A DNA stretch of 12,685 nt from Ga0077554 sp046590885 (lineage in GTDB: Bacteria; Pseudomonadota; Gammaproteobacteria; Ga0077554; Ga007554). A program made the translations under genes and the position numbers. The DNA is taken from contig JBKJTS010000108.1 of NCBI GenBank assembly GCA_046590885.1, positions 1-12,685 on the forward strand, given 5' to 3'. Shown one piece after another: positions 1 through 6,577 of the stretch (positions are counted from its first letter, which is position 1; each line of letters starts with the position of its first letter). The notes beneath the pieces are model-generated. The model was not told the DNA's origin, did no database searches, and was given only the letters and a program-made list of their open reading frames with translations.

Positions 1-2702
1 TGATTGTTTTTGTCAGTGATAAAAAATACATCTTCCACGCGTGCGCCAAAGGTGGCAATTTTAGCGTTTTGCAGACGGGCGCCCGATTCGCGCAGTGCTT
101 GTCCTACGCGAGATAGCAAGCCGGGGCGGTCGGTAGTGATTAATTCCATCACGGTGCGCTGATTACGTACATCATTGCTGAAGGTGATTTCCGTGGGTGT
201 GGGAAAATATTTCAACTGTCGAGGGGGGCGGCGTGTGCCAGAGGCCAGTTTTTGTCCGTGATTTTGTAAATGTTGCTTCAGTGTTTTAGGAATTTCGTGC
301 AGGCGGTATTCGTTAGTAATCGGTTCGCCTGAAGCTTCCAGAACAATATACGTATCTAACGTAAAGCCATTGTTTGTCGTAATAATGCGTGCATCAAGAA
401 TGGTTAGCCCTAATTGATCCAGCGTTTGAGTGATGGTGGCAAACAGATGCTCCTGATCATGAGTATAGATAAATATTTCAGTGCCACCACGCTGCGATTG
501 CTGGCGCACCAAAACCAGCGGTAGATCAGCCGCAGTGGATTGCAAAATTGCCAGGGTATGCCAGGCAATTTCATCGGCGGAATGGCGCAGAAAATAATCG
601 TCACCCCAATCGCGCCAACAGTTCTCAATGGCGGTCACATCCATCGTCTGTTGCTGAACTACGGTCAGCGCCTGTTGTTTAATTTCTGTAAGCCGCTCAG
701 TGCGATCAATAACGTGCTCCAGGCCGCGCCGCAAGGCACGTTTTGTGGTGTTGTAAAGCTCGGCCAACAGTGAATCTTTCCAGCTATTCCATAGCGTAGG
801 ATTAGTGCCACGAATGTCAGAGACGGTGAGCAAATAAAGATAGTCGAGGTGAACCTGATCTCCCACAATCGCTGCAAAATCAGCAATCACCTGCGGGTCA
901 CTGATATCCTTGCGCTGTGCGGTACTTGACATCATCAGGTGAGTTTTAACCAGCCAGCTGACAAAACGGGCATCATACTGGCTCAAGCCATGATGCAGGC
1001 AAAATGCCATGGCATCGTATGCGCCAAGTTCAGAGTGATCACCGCCGCGTCCTTTGGCGATATCATGGAACAGGCTCGCCAGATAAAGAACTTCGGGTTT
1101 GGGAATGCGCTGTATAAGTTCGCTGCACATGGGTAGTTCATGTGAAAATTCTGGCACGGTTAAACGCCGCAAGTTGCGCAGCACCATCAACGTATGTTCA
1201 TCCACTGTGTATACATGAAATAAATCATATTGCATTTGACCGACAATGGCGCCGAATACCGGCAAATAAGCCGCCAGCAGACCATACCGGTTCATACGAC
1301 GCAACTCGTGAGTGACGCCATGAGGTTGTCGCAGCATTTCCATAAACAGACTGCGGTTGCGCAGATCGTCGCGGAATTTATCATTAATCAGATAACGGTG
1401 ATCTCGAATCAACCGAATGGTGGTAGCGCGTACCCCTTTTAATTCCGGGTGCTGCTGAAGCAACAGAAAAATTTCCAGAAGTGCAAACGGATAACGCTTG
1501 AAAATGCCGCTATTCTTCGCTTCAATAAAACCATTGCATGATTGAAAGCGGCTATTGATAGGCGTTACAGTGGCGGTTGTTCCCGTGCATTCTGCGCCCA
1601 CGGCACTTGCACGTCCATGTATGGTGGGGTTGTCTGCATACAGAATGGCTTCCTGAAATAACTGCAGCAGCATTTCATTAAGTCGGCTCAGCTCCATAAT
1701 GGTGCGGTAATACTCCTTCATGAATTGCTCAACCGCCAGTCGATGCTCTTCATTACGATAGCCAAGCTGTTGGGCGATAGCCTGTTGGTGGTCGAAGAGT
1801 AACCGATCTTCGCGCCGCCCGGCGAGTATGTGCAGCGCCATTCTTACTTTCCAGAGAAAATTTTGACCCGCTATGAGAGCCTCATATTCTATTTCGGTCA
1901 AGAAATCGTGTGTGACCAGATCATGTAATGTAGTAGCGCCAAAATGGCGTTTCGCCACCCAACCAATCATCTGAATATCACGCAATCCTCCCGGCCCCTC
2001 CTTGACATTGGGTTCCAGGTTATAGGCAGTGTCGTGATATTTAGCGTGACGAACAATCTGTTCTTGCCATTTCGCCTCGAAGAACTGGCGACTAGGCCAG
2101 ATGTGAGCTGATCCCGTCGCGTTACGCAGGGTTTCATACAATATCTGTGGCCCCATCAACAGACGTGATTCCATGAGATTAGTGGCGATGGTGATGTCAC
2201 TTTGTGCTTCGGTAATGCATTCCTGCAGCGACCGTACGCTGTGGCCTACCTCCAGGCCCATATCCCAGAGAAACATGAGAAACTGTTCAAGACGGGCCTG
2301 ATAATGCGCGTGATTATCATTTTGCAGCAGTATCAACAGATCAATATCCGAACAGGGATGCAGTTCACCGCGTCCGTAACCGCCTACGGCAATCAAAGCG
2401 ATATCGTTGGTTGTAGGTTTATGCTCAGGGGTGGAAACAACTAGCTGCTGCCACACCCGAATCAGCAATTGGTCGATTACTTGTGCGCGGCCATGGACTA
2501 ATTCTGGAGCGGGTGTCTTATCAAAAAATTGTTCTTTGAGTTGTTGTTGAGACACTTGCAAAGCGGCACGGAACAGCGCCAAGGCGGATGCAGATCTCAT
2601 TCCGTTGCTTTGCGTGTCAGCCCCTTGTGCGGCCAGAGCGGCATCCAGGGTGGAGCTGTCCAGCAGATCGCGCCGCTGTGACAGCGGCGGGTTAGAGTCC
2701 AT
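1..2702 (-). CDS. glnD: Bifunctional [protein-PII] uridylyltransferase / uridylyl-removing enzyme, 3' end cut by window edge
   Basis: GlnD senses glutamine and adds UMP to, or removes it from, PII proteins (GlnB/GlnK). It thereby controls glutamine synthetase adenylylation and Ntr transcription in the cytoplasm. The reverse strand is open for 900 codons from the ATG at 2702-2700 to the left edge. The nucleotidyltransferase motif GGYGRGEL is at about residues 107-114, followed by catalytic D119 and D121 (SDIDLLIL). The HD phosphohydrolase domain shows H503 (DEHTLMV) and H546-D547 in HDIAKGRGGDHS. Two ACT domains follow, from about 741 (GTEIFIYTH) and from about 848 (RTVMELITTDRPGLLSRVG). The family is usually about 860-900 residues, so only the last part of ACT2 should be missing. 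The start overlaps map by 11 bp. A GAGG lies directly against the ATG, too close for a normal ribosome binding site, so translation may be coupled to map. Met35 (2600) is a less likely start because it would shorten the conserved N-terminus. Confidence 0.96.
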   Translation of the reverse strand, partial: MDSNPPLSQRRDLLDSSTLDAALAAQGADTQSNGMRSASALALFRAALQVSQQQLKEQFFDKTPAPELVHGRAQVIDQLLIRVWQQLVVSTPEHKPTTNDIALIAVGGYGRGELHPCSDIDLLILLQNDNHAHYQARLEQFLMFLWDMGLEVGHSVRSLQECITEAQSDITIATNLMESRLLMGPQILYETLRNATGSAHIWPSRQFFEAKWQEQIVRHAKYHDTAYNLEPNVKEGPGGLRDIQMIGWVAKRHFGATTLHDLVTHDFLTEIEYEALIAGQNFLWKVRMALHILAGRREDRLLFDHQQAIAQQLGYRNEEHRLAVEQFMKEYYRTIMELSRLNEMLLQLFQEAILYADNPTIHGRASAVGAECTGTTATVTPINSRFQSCNGFIEAKNSGIFKRYPFALLEIFLLLQQHPELKGVRATTIRLIRDHRYLINDKFRDDLRNRSLFMEMLRQPHGVTHELRRMNRYGLLAAYLPVFGAIVGQMQYDLFHVYTVDEHTLMVLRNLRRLTVPEFSHELPMCSELIQRIPKPEVLYLASLFHDIAKGRGGDHSELGAYDAMAFCLHHGLSQYDARFVSWLVKTHLMMSSTAQRKDISDPQVIADFAAIVGDQVHLDYLYLLTVSDIRGTNPTLWNSWKDSLLAELYNTTKRALRRGLEHVIDRTERLTEIKQQALTVVQQQTMDVTAIENCWRDWGDDYFLRHSADEIAWHTLAILQSTAADLPLVLVRQQSQRGGTEIFIYTHDQEHLFATITQTLDQLGLTILDARIITTNNGFTLDTYIVLEASGEPITNEYRLHEIPKTLKQHLQNHGQKLASGTRRPPRQLKYFPTPTEITFSNDVRNQRTVMELITTDRPGLLSRVGQALRESGARLQNAKIATFGARVEDVFFITDKNN

Positions 2703-3459
2703 CCTCAGGCCGTTTGGTCAAAACTTCAAATCCATCGTCAGTCACCAGAATGGTATGTTCCCATTGTGCAGACAGGCTGTGGTCTTTAGTCACCACCGTC
2801 CACTCGTCCGGCAGCAGTTTCACATGCCGCTTACCTGCATTAATCATCGGCTCGATGGTAAATGTCATCCCCGGTTCCAGCACCAGTCCGGTACCCGGTG
2901 TACCGTAATGCAAAACCTGTGGTTCCTCATGAAATACCTGGCCAATACCGTGACCGCAATATTCACGTACCACCGAGCACCCATGGGTCTCGGCATGCTG
3001 TTGAATCACATGCCCAATATCTCCCAGCCGCACCCCCGGTTTAACTATTTGAATCCCCAAACACATACACTCGTAGCTAATGCGGGTCACACGTTTGCCA
3101 ATAATTGAAGCATCGCCAACCAGAAACATTTTACTGGTATCACCATGATAAGCATCTTTAATCACAGTAATATCTATATTGATAATATCGCCGTTTTTCA
3201 GTATCTTATTTCCAGGAATTCCGTGGCATACCTGATGGTTCACCGATGTGCAGATCGACTTGGGAAAGCCATGATAATTGAGAGGTGCCGGGATAGCTTG
3301 CTGGACATTTACAATATATTCATGACAAATTCGATTCAGCTCATCGGTTGTAACGCCCGCTTTCACTTGGGGACGGATCATGTGCAACACTTCTGCCGCC
3401 AACCTGCCTGCGACCCGCATTTTTTCGATTTCTTCAGGAGTTTTGATGCTGATGCTCAT
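2692..3459 (-). CDS. map: Type I methionine aminopeptidase
   Basis: This cytosolic enzyme removes the initiator methionine from nascent proteins when the second residue is small. The 255-residue product has the full pita-bread metallopeptidase fold length of the short bacterial type I form, with no N-terminal extension. The five metal ligands of the family are visible: D96 (in NIDITV), D107 (in HGDTSKMF), H170 (in CGHGIG), E203 (in TIEPMIN) and E234 (in QWEHTILVT). The catalytic histidines H79 (in CHGIPG) and H177 (in VFHEEP) are also present. The ATG at 3459-3457 gives the canonical N-terminus MSISIKTPEEIEKMR. The upstream sequence has only a weak purine stretch, with no clear Shine-Dalgarno sequence. 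It is the first gene of a map-glnD pair on the minus strand, and its TAA lies 11 bp inside glnD. It faces away from the PRC-barrel gene and rpsB, so its promoter must lie in 3460-3824 or beyond. Confidence 0.97.
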   Translation of the reverse strand: MSISIKTPEEIEKMRVAGRLAAEVLHMIRPQVKAGVTTDELNRICHEYIVNVQQAIPAPLNYHGFPKSICTSVNHQVCHGIPGNKILKNGDIINIDITVIKDAYHGDTSKMFLVGDASIIGKRVTRISYECMCLGIQIVKPGVRLGDIGHVIQQHAETHGCSVVREYCGHGIGQVFHEEPQVLHYGTPGTGLVLEPGMTFTIEPMINAGKRHVKLLPDEWTVVTKDHSLSAQWEHTILVTDDGFEVLTKRPEDGL

Positions 3460-3824
3460 TGGGTTTCACACTAGAAAAGAATGTCACACATATTACCGTT
3501 TATCGACGTTCAACAGCAATCAAAAAGCCTCATTTGTGTATATTTTAACGTTGGTTTGGGTGAGTAATGACCTGGAGTGTGTTTGGCCACATACTGAAAT
3601 CTCACTCGATTATCCAGCAGAACGCATTAATCAGTGGTACATGCTCAAGTGTAAACAATCATACTGTCGGCATATATTCTTATTCATGAAAAATTTACTC
3701 TATATTTAAATATGTCAAACAAGGGAGAATGTTTGGCAAGCTGAATATGTTAGGTACCGAACAGACCTAGTAGTTAATCGAAGGTATTGTATAAACTCAT
3801 AACATCTTCAAGGAGAAATCAATC
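3460..3824. other. Divergent intergenic region between map and the PRC-barrel gene
   Basis: This 365-bp AT-rich stretch must carry the minus-strand promoter of map and the plus-strand promoter of the PRC-barrel gene. No start-to-stop frame on either strand resembles a known protein. A TATAAA at 3790-3795 could be a -10 element for the plus-strand gene, but no matching -35 lies at the right distance. For map, a TTGCTG-N18-TAATAT pair on the minus strand (about 3494-3523) is a weak candidate. A 12-bp perfect AT palindrome lies at 3702-3713 and a small hairpin at 3714-3737. A strong ribosome binding site, AGGAGA, at 3811-3816 serves the gene starting at 3825. Confidence 0.5.
3702..3737. repeat. 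AT palindrome plus adjacent inverted repeat upstream of the PRC-barrel gene
   Basis: ATATTTAAATAT (3702-3713) is a perfect palindrome. It is followed at once by an inverted repeat: GTCAAACA (3714-3721) pairs with TGTTTGGC (3730-3737) through 8 bp including one G-U, around the loop AGGGAGAA. It lies 88 bp before the start codon, where an operator or a 5'-UTR hairpin could be. There is no run of T after it, so it is not an intrinsic terminator. A function as a regulator site is inference only, and chance occurrence in AT-rich DNA is quite possible. Confidence 0.35.
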
Positions 3825-4226
3825 ATGAGTTATTTAGATCGCGATACTTTTGGAATGTATAAATCTTATAATGATGATGGCCCTGGGCCAACGCTAATGG
3901 GTGCCAATACATTGATTGGAAATGATGTTTACAATCACAAGGATGAGGATCTAGGTGATATTAAGGAAATAATGCTCGACATGCGTACCGGCAGAGTAGC
4001 TTATGCCGTGTTATCGTTTAGCGGGTTTCTTGGCCTGAATGAAAAACTATTTGCCGTGCCATGGTCAGCTTTGACGTTGGATACTGATAATGAGCGCTTT
4101 ATTTTAAATGTGGAAAAAGATCGTTTAATAGAGGCCCCTGGTTTCGACGAAGATAGCTGGCCAGATATGGCAGATTTATCATGGGCCACTAAAGTGCACA
4201 CTTATTACGGCACGAAGCCATACTAA
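3825..4226 (+). CDS. Small PRC-barrel domain protein
   Basis: The product has 133 residues, is acidic, and lacks a signal peptide and membrane segments, so a cytoplasmic location is likely. Residues about 24-100 form a PRC-barrel-like domain: GANTLIGNDVYN, then EDLGDIKEIMLDMRTGRVAY, then the AVLSFSGFLGLNEKLFAVPW core. The tail APGFDEDSWPDM...HTYYGTKPY is characteristic of a stand-alone bacterial PRC-barrel group that I recognise by pattern. The PRC-barrel fold is shared with RimM and photosynthetic reaction-centre subunit H. For these short stand-alone proteins no precise biochemical role is established that I can name, and a link to stress tolerance is only inferred. The start is well set by AGGAGA eight bases upstream of the ATG. 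The gene is monocistronic, with its own terminator at 4234-4275, and is inserted between map and rpsB. Confidence 0.9.
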   Translation: MSYLDRDTFGMYKSYNDDGPGPTLMGANTLIGNDVYNHKDEDLGDIKEIMLDMRTGRVAYAVLSFSGFLGLNEKLFAVPWSALTLDTDNERFILNVEKDRLIEAPGFDEDSWPDMADLSWATKVHTYYGTKPY

Positions 4227-4233
4227 TTATCCT

Positions 4234-4275
4234 AAGTGTTAAAAGCCGTTGGTTATTTGGCTTTTAACACTTTTT
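4234..4275 (+). terminator. Rho-independent terminator of the PRC-barrel gene
   Basis: A perfect 14-bp stem is formed by AAGTGTTAAAAGCC (4234-4247) and GGCTTTTAACACTT (4259-4272), with an 11-base loop. The T run at 4271-4275 overlaps the end of the stem. It starts 7 bases after the stop codon of the PRC-barrel gene. It should insulate that gene from the rpsB promoters downstream. Confidence 0.85.
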
Positions 4276-4417
4276 GGCATGGCAAAAAATCTTGTGATAT
4301 ATCTTCTAATTCCCGCGCATTCCCGTAAATGGTGATCTTCCCGTTTTGTATTATTTTTCGCCGTCGCCTTCCAGGCTTATGGCCATTTCGTATTTATTTA
4401 TGGCGTAATTATATCGG
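4276..4417. other. AT-rich spacer upstream of the rpsB promoters
   Basis: No coding frame or clear element is visible here. The stretch 4391-4417 is rich in A and T (TATTTATTTATGGCGTAATT) directly upstream of the candidate -35 box. It could act as an UP element for RNA polymerase alpha subunits, as often seen at ribosomal protein promoters. This is inference from position and base composition. Confidence 0.3.
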
Positions 4418-4422
4418 TTGAT

Positions 4423-4452
4423 TTGAGTTCAAGTGGCAGTTTGTGGTATAAA
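4423..4452 (+). promoter_or_regulatory. Candidate sigma-70 promoter P1 of rpsB (extended -10)
   Basis: TTGAGT (4423-4428) is followed after 18 bases by TATAAA (4447-4452). The -10 is preceded by TG plus one base (4444-4446), giving an extended -10. Transcription would start near 4459 and give a leader of about 184 bases before the rpsB ATG. It is the best promoter-like sequence in the intergenic region. Confidence 0.6.
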
Positions 4453-4459
4453 AGGAAGT

Positions 4460-4642
4460 CAATTCTAGAAGCCGACAAAGTCGGGAGTTGACAGCAGAGC
4501 CACCTTAATTTCATTATATTTTGTGTGGAATTTAAAATCACACATGCACCGTCACGTCTATCAGGGTGCCTGGTCCTAGTTTATGGCCGGGTTGATATAT
4601 GGGGTGTGTGGAGGTTTAACCCTACCGATTGGAGTAATTCTT
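4460..4642 (+). promoter_or_regulatory. Structured rpsB leader, candidate S2 autoregulatory region
   Basis: The leader contains several possible stems. CCGAC/GTCGG (4472-4476 with 4480-4484) has a three-base loop. TGTGTG/CACACA pairs 4522-4527 with 4539-4544. GCACC/GGTGC pairs 4546-4550 with 4565-4569. GGGTT/AACCC pairs 4589-4593 with 4618-4622. The CACACA can pair instead with a second TGTGTG at 4605-4610. The two TGTGTGGA copies are direct repeats (4522-4529 and 4605-4612). The ribosome binding site GGAG (4631-4634) lies just after the last stem. In E. coli, S2 represses the rpsB-tsf operon through the 5' UTR, and the t44/tff RNA maps to the same place. That the same control acts here is inferred. 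Confidence 0.5.
4488..4517 (+). promoter_or_regulatory. Candidate second promoter P2 of rpsB
   Basis: A consensus -35 TTGACA (4488-4493) is followed after 18 bases by CATTAT (4512-4517), which matches four of six -10 positions. Transcription would begin near 4524, right at the first TGTGTG element of the leader. If P1 is the real start, this is part of the leader and may be coincidental. Confidence 0.35.
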
Positions 4643-5473
4643 ATGGCAGTTGTTTCTATGCGTCAAATGTTGGAAGCGGGCGTACACTTTGGCCACCAAA
4701 CTCGTTACTGGCATCCCCGTATGGCGCCTTATATTTTTGGCGACCGTAACAAAATTCACATTATCAATCTTGAAAAAACTTTGCCACTATACAATGACGC
4801 TATGAATTTCATTGGTGGCATCGCTGCACGTAATGGCAATGTGTTGTTTGTGGGCACCAAGCGTGCTGCACAAGAAATTATTAAAGAACAAGCAAGCCGT
4901 TGTGAGATGCCGTATGTTGATCAGCGCTGGCTGGGTGGCATGCTCACGAATTTCAAAACCATCAAACAGTCTGTGAAACGCCTGAAAGAGCTTGAAGCCA
5001 TGTCGCAAGACGGCACGTTGACGCGCTTTAATAAAAGAGAAGCGCTGGACTTGACGAGGGAGCTGGAAAAGCTGGAGCGCAGCCTGGGTGGGATTAAAAA
5101 CATGCGTGGCATTCCTGATGCGGTGTTTGTTATTGATGTCGGCCATGAAAAAAATGCCGTTAGTGAAGCACGCAAGCTCAATATTCCAGTGATTGGTATT
5201 GTTGATACCAACAATGATCCGCAAGAAATCGAATACCCCATTCCTGGTAATGACGATTCTATTCGTGCTATCCAACTTTATGTAAGTGGGGTTGCCGATG
5301 CAGTGTTAGAAGGTCGTGCTACCCGTGCAGCCGGTGGTCCAGATGAGTTTATCGAAATGGATGATGAGGCAGCGCAGACACCTTCCAAGACGCCCCGAAA
5401 ACCGGCTAAGGCTGCCCTGAAAAAGCCCGCGATGAAGAAGCAACCTGTAGCAAAAGCTGGCGACGCAGAGTAG
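4643..5473 (+). CDS. rpsB: 30S ribosomal protein S2 with basic C-terminal tail
   Basis: S2 is a structural protein of the small ribosomal subunit. The product has 276 residues. The start ATGGCAGTTGTTTCT is set by GGAG at 4631-4634 and by the family N-terminus (M)AxVSMRxMLEAGVHFGHQTRYW. An upstream in-frame ATG at 4583 would add 20 residues unlike any S2 and is rejected. Family blocks are visible in order: VHFGHQTRYWHP (14-25), IHIINLEKT (38-46), LFVGTKRAA (68-76), WLGGMLTNF (96-104), ELEKLERSLGGIKNM (140-154), PDAVFVID (158-165) and VIGIVDTNNDP (183-193). The E. coli protein has about 241 residues. The excess is a C-terminal tail (about 240-276) rich in K, P and A: SKTPRKPAKAALKKP and following. 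The gene probably heads an rpsB-tsf(-pyrH-frr) operon behind the leader described above. Confidence 0.97.
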   Translation: MAVVSMRQMLEAGVHFGHQTRYWHPRMAPYIFGDRNKIHIINLEKTLPLYNDAMNFIGGIAARNGNVLFVGTKRAAQEIIKEQASRCEMPYVDQRWLGGMLTNFKTIKQSVKRLKELEAMSQDGTLTRFNKREALDLTRELEKLERSLGGIKNMRGIPDAVFVIDVGHEKNAVSEARKLNIPVIGIVDTNNDPQEIEYPIPGNDDSIRAIQLYVSGVADAVLEGRATRAAGGPDEFIEMDDEAAQTPSKTPRKPAKAALKKPAMKKQPVAKAGDAE

Positions 5474-5492
5474 CTTTCCGCGGCACGGAGAC

Positions 5493-5521
5493 AGTGAGAG
5501 GGGGTTTTCCCTCCTCTCACT
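5493..5521 (+). terminator. Strong intercistronic hairpin between rpsB and tsf (possible attenuator)
   Basis: AGTGAGAGG (5493-5501) pairs with CCTCTCACT (5513-5521), and GGG (5502-5504) pairs with CCC (5509-5511). One T (5512) is bulged and the loop is TTTT. This gives a 12-bp GC-rich stem 20 bases after the rpsB stop. No T run follows, so full intrinsic termination is unlikely. A partial terminator, an RNA processing site or a block to 3' exonucleases would each fit. An intercistronic terminator-like hairpin is also known at this place in E. coli. The rest of the 213-bp gap (5522-5676) is AT-rich without a convincing promoter. Confidence 0.6.
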
Positions 5522-5686
5522 AACATTCAAAAAGTTTCTTGCGTTAATGGAATATGAATAAATTTGCTTTGTTATGTCTTGCTAAGCCAGCAATCTTTAG
5601 TTCGTCAACATAACATCTGTGAAAATATTCAATATATCTTTGCGCCAAGCAACTTGCAAAATAATACTTATTCAATGAGGTGATGT

Positions 5687-6574
5687 ATGGAAATTACAGC
5701 GGCGCTGGTAAAAGAGCTGCGCGAACGTACTGGCTCGGGCATGATGGAATGCAAAAAAGCGCTGGTTGAAACCCAAGGTGACATCAATGCTGCTGTGGAA
5801 TTGATGCGTAAAACCGGATTGGCAAAGGCCGACAAAAAAGCGGGTCGTGTCGCTGCAGAAGGTGCTGTTGTCATCCATCTCAGCGATGATGCAACGCAGG
5901 GAGTGATGGTGGAAATTAACAGCGAAACCGACTTTGTCTCTAAGGCTGATGATTTCCTGAATTTTGCTATGCAAGTGACCCAGCAGACGCTTTCTCATAA
6001 ACCTGCAGATCTGAACGCATTGCTGGAATTGCCATTTCATAATGGTGATACAAAAACAATTAACACGCGGCGCCAGGAACTGGTTGCTAAGATTGGTGAA
6101 AACATAAACGTACGGCGCTTTGTAATGATTCAGTCTCCTGGCGGCGTGGTAGGTAGTTATTCGCATGGTGGTCGCATTGGCGTGCTGGTCGGGATGAAAG
6201 GCGGTAGTGCAGCACTTGCCAAGGACATCGCCATGCATGTGGCCGCCAACAAGCCGGTGTGTGTGTCAACTGAACAGGTGCCCTCTGATATTGTCGAGAA
6301 AGAAAAAAATATTTTCCGTGCCCAGGCTGCTGAGAGTGGCAAGCCGGCCGCCATCATTGAAAAAATGATCAGTGGTCGAGTCCAGAAATTCCTCGCGGAA
6401 ATCACTCTGGTGGGTCAGCCGTTCGTAAAAAATCCTGAGATCTCAGTAGAAAAATTATTAGAGGAAGCCAAAGCCACAGTCAGTGGTTTTGAACGGTTCG
6501 AAGTTGGCGAGGGCATCGAAAAGAATCAGGGGAACTTTGCTGAAGAAGTAATGGCTCAGGTGCGTGGAGGTTAA
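5687..6574 (+). CDS. tsf: Elongation factor Ts
   Basis: EF-Ts catalyses exchange of GDP for GTP on EF-Tu during translation. The 295-residue product begins with the UBA-like N-terminal domain (residues 1-50; MEITAALVKELRERTGSGMM, ECKKALVETQGDINAAVE). The core follows, with the EF-Tu contact motif TDFVSK at 81-86 (D82, F83), the pair that disturbs the Mg site of EF-Tu in the known complex. Later blocks are GKPAAIIEKMISGRVQKFLAE and the C-terminal helix region ending in VMAQVRGG. Length is within the family range (E. coli 283). The ATG at 5687 is preceded by a very strong Shine-Dalgarno GAGGTGAT (5677-5684), with tight spacing. pyrH begins three bases after the stop. Confidence 0.97.
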   Translation: MEITAALVKELRERTGSGMMECKKALVETQGDINAAVELMRKTGLAKADKKAGRVAAEGAVVIHLSDDATQGVMVEINSETDFVSKADDFLNFAMQVTQQTLSHKPADLNALLELPFHNGDTKTINTRRQELVAKIGENINVRRFVMIQSPGGVVGSYSHGGRIGVLVGMKGGSAALAKDIAMHVAANKPVCVSTEQVPSDIVEKEKNIFRAQAAESGKPAAIIEKMISGRVQKFLAEITLVGQPFVKNPEISVEKLLEEAKATVSGFERFEVGEGIEKNQGNFAEEVMAQVRGG

Positions 6575-6577
6575 CGC

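Noticed and set aside
2605..3108. Plus-strand open frame of 167 codons antisense to map and the map-glnD junction
   Set aside because: It lies fully opposite conserved coding sequence, has no ribosome binding site and the translation resembles no known family.
3380..3709. Plus-strand open frame reaching from map into the intergenic region
   Set aside because: The first part is antisense to map and the rest has no recognisable protein features or ribosome binding site.
3729..3770. Thirteen-codon frame (MFGKLNMLGTEQT) after AGGGAG, a possible leader peptide
   Set aside because: The Shine-Dalgarno-like sequence is only about one base from the ATG, and nothing in the peptide suggests attenuation.
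4583..4642. Upstream ATG extending rpsB by 20 codons
   Set aside because: The added residues match no S2 protein and lie in the structured leader. GGAG and the family N-terminus both point to 4643.
4787..5275. Minus-strand open frame of 162 codons inside rpsB
   Set aside because: It is a shadow of the S2 reading frame, whose protein is conserved end to end here.
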